Origin: Apiospora phragmitis
Taxonomy: Eukaryota > Ascomycota > Sordariomycetes > Amphisphaeriales > Apiosporaceae
Direction of reading: 5' to 3'
DNA: 64,000 bases
Assembly: GCA_038363925.1 (NCBI GenBank)
Contig: JAQQWL010000011.1
Coordinates: 2,790,001-2,854,000 of the forward strand
Below the pieces are notes generated by a model. The model was not told the origin of the DNA, searched no databases, and saw only the letters and a list, made by a program, of their open reading frames with translations. Position numbers and translations under genes: made by a program. This document shows, in pieces, positions 61,921 through 64,000 of this stretch; the stretch's first letter is position 1; the number at the start of each line of letters is the position of its first letter.

Positions 61921-64000
61921 AGCCGCATCCACCGCGCGCCTTTAGGCATTCCCCATACGGCCAGAAACCAGCCATCCGTGTCCTATCAGATGCGCCAGCG
62001 TCCTTAGCATGATGGGCTTGACCGGGGACGGAGTAGTATATCCTAGGGGTAAGGAGAGGGGTTGGACAATAACATTGAAATAAGTGGTCTTCTTTTCAGA
62101 TAATTACCCCGCCCCTCAATTGCTGTCTTGGGCCCCGTTCGGGACTCTTTGTTGGCTGAGACCCTGAATCTGCACCTACTTACGGCTACATACAACCACT
62201 GCAGGTCTTCTGCTGTCTTCTGGCATTAACTCCATGCAGGGGTAATGTTGGACTCGACGCCTATTCGAGGAGGGAGAAGAGTTGACTCGTCCGAACCAAT
62301 TCTAGAAGTTCATAGCCTACAGCGGAAGAGTCAGGCCTCGCCTAAGTACCTACAGTAGTATCGTGCAACCACTACAAACCACGTGTACATCCTTTTTAGA
62401 TCCCTTAACTTTAGATCGTCTTGGAAGCCAGTAGTTGAGTTATTAGTCGCGCCGGCTGCTGAGGCACGAATCGCCGGCTTGCCGGTACGATCATCGCTTG
62501 GGATATGAGTGAAATCCAGAGGAATTGAATGGGCTGAGACATGGAATGCAATCCCCCTGCGGCTATGAGGCTGCCGTGCCGTCTCATGCGCGAAACACGA
62601 ACGACCTGACATGCCCGACTTGTTTGACGCCATTGCTATTTCGATCTGTACGCAGGAATTGACTTGCTCAGTGACTGTGAAGGAAGGCCCTCGGACCTCG
62701 AGATGCAACACCAAGATCACTCATCACACACCTTGGGCCCGGCCGTCTGCCGTTTTGCTTGGAGAGAAACATCCCATACCACCCCTGTCCGGATCCATGC
62801 GACTTATATATGGGATCTGCATGGCAAGGCCCCGTACATACAGGTAGGTTCAGGTACTACGCCTTCGCTCTGCCTATCAAGTCCAACGCTTCTCCCCAAT
62901 GTACTGCACGTCATCCAGGCCGTTTTACACACTTCTGTAGGCAGGGATAGGATCCAAGTAGGAAGACTCATCAGGTTAATGCCTTCATGGCGATTCCATG
63001 TAGGAAGTCTTCCTTCTACCCTAGACTTGAAACGGCCTTCGGGTAAGGCAGCCATCTCCTTTCCGTTGTGGTCTCAACTCCACGCGTGCCGTTCGCCGTG
63101 TTACCCTCCTAGCCCAACACTACCTAAATACCAAGGTCAATCCTTGCCCCCCACGTTGTCTTCCAGCTTCTTAGCACCGCATGTGCTGCAGTTGACGAGA
63201 CGATATGAGATTATCGTAGCCGCAGCAGCCCTTTGCATAGGTGGCTGACGGGTATCGTACCCACCTCTCTATTCGTCCATGCATGTCCTTTGGGCCCTGG
63301 GCAAATGAATCCCTATGCGCATAAGGGGCGAGCCTGGGAGAGGCCGGGGGCAGCCTTCAATATTACCCACCTCGTCGCTGCCTGGCAGTAAACACCTCAC
63401 CGCATTGCCCATGGGCTAGTTGACGTTGACTCGCCAGTATAGGGAACTCCGAGTGGATATAGGTAGATGACTGAATGCACGCGTGTGGTCGTCTCCTGTA
63501 AGGTGCGGACGAACTTGTTAATCCAAGGGAGAAAAAGCTTCCTTGAGTCGGTTGTTGGGAGCCGGCGGCCCGTCCCTGATTCAGGTAGTACTCAAACCTT
63601 CCGTTCACATTACAGCAGAATCGAGTGACGTGAGCACATCGACTTCGTTTTCTAGAAGCATGACCGACTTCCTACCTACCATTGGCCGTAGGCCGAGACG
63701 AAATGCCCCCAGAAACCTCGTATTTCAGATGGTGTAAGCCTGCAGTATCTCAGAAGCTGGATACCGACGTTCGGAAGGGAATATCCGCATCGTTATATCC
63801 GTACCAAATCGATAATGTACTTTTTGACATATCGAAAGAAATCGAACAAAAACAGACCCCAAGGTATCGCATGACTTGCAACTTCCGGCATACTGGACCT
63901 TAGGTAGGCTTATCGAATCGGTCCATCAAGACATCGAGTCTGGATATCTAAAGCAGCAATCGGAGTAGGAAGCTGTTCGGGTAAGTTACATAATGTACTG

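Larger units (their letters stand above)
60777..64000. other. Gene-free end of the window
   Basis: About 3.2 kb upstream of the Ser/Pro-rich gene. The first 500 bases are its likely promoter and leader, with a GGTGT repeat, TTC runs and other microsatellites. Open frames in 62331-63248 and after 63543 have no motifs, good start context or splice structure that I can support. Confidence 0.45.

Noticed and set aside
62331..63248. Open frames on both strands near the right end
   Set aside because: Overlapping short frames with no recognisable sequence and no coding bias.

Overview
The window is nuclear chromosomal DNA of a filamentous ascomycete (Pezizomycotina, most likely Sordariomycetes). 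The protein-level evidence is the ISWI remodeller, eIF3i, SDH flavoprotein, CGR1, a PXB-PX-DUF3818 protein of the yeast YPR097W type, an ELMO protein, a Pth11/rhodopsin-like receptor and several Ser/Pro-rich proteins of filamentous fungi. Genes carry short introns (about 46-115 nt) with GTANGT-type donors and YAG acceptors. There are no operons, no CRISPR array and no recognisable transposon or virus. All names rest on motif recognition by eye; no search was run.

Layout. 0-6 kb: 3' part of eIF3i (+), tail to tail with an ISWI ATPase gene (-). 6-13 kb: sparse, with a HAPSTR1/DUF4588-like protein (+), a 77-residue basic protein (-) and a tyrosine phosphatase (-). 13-22 kb: metabolic and surface functions, namely a membrane-anchored YtcJ-like amidohydrolase (+), an AlaX-type editing protein (-), a rhodopsin-like integral membrane protein (-) and a secreted serine beta-lactamase-like hydrolase (-). 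23-30 kb: a GRF zinc-finger protein, an ELMO protein and cytidine deaminase (all -). 31-37 kb: an unrecognised 216-residue protein (+), an anchored alpha/beta hydrolase (-) and a homeobox factor (-). 39-50 kb: SDH1, the PX protein, a coiled-coil membrane protein and CGR1 (all -). 50-54 kb: a gene-free stretch with small tandem repeats. 54-61 kb: two Ser/Pro-rich proteins (+ and -). 61-64 kb: nothing supported.

The genes do not form one pathway. They are mostly housekeeping genes with scattered accessory ones, so no new multigene system is proposed.

The most important property of the sequence is technical. At least ten genes, including indispensable ones (eIF3i, ISWI, SDH1), contain isolated single-base insertions or deletions, mostly in short homopolymers. 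I count about 23 confidently. When they are taken into account the exon phases close exactly. This is the signature of uncorrected sequencing indels, not of pseudogenes, and anyone using automatic gene models here should expect split or truncated proteins.
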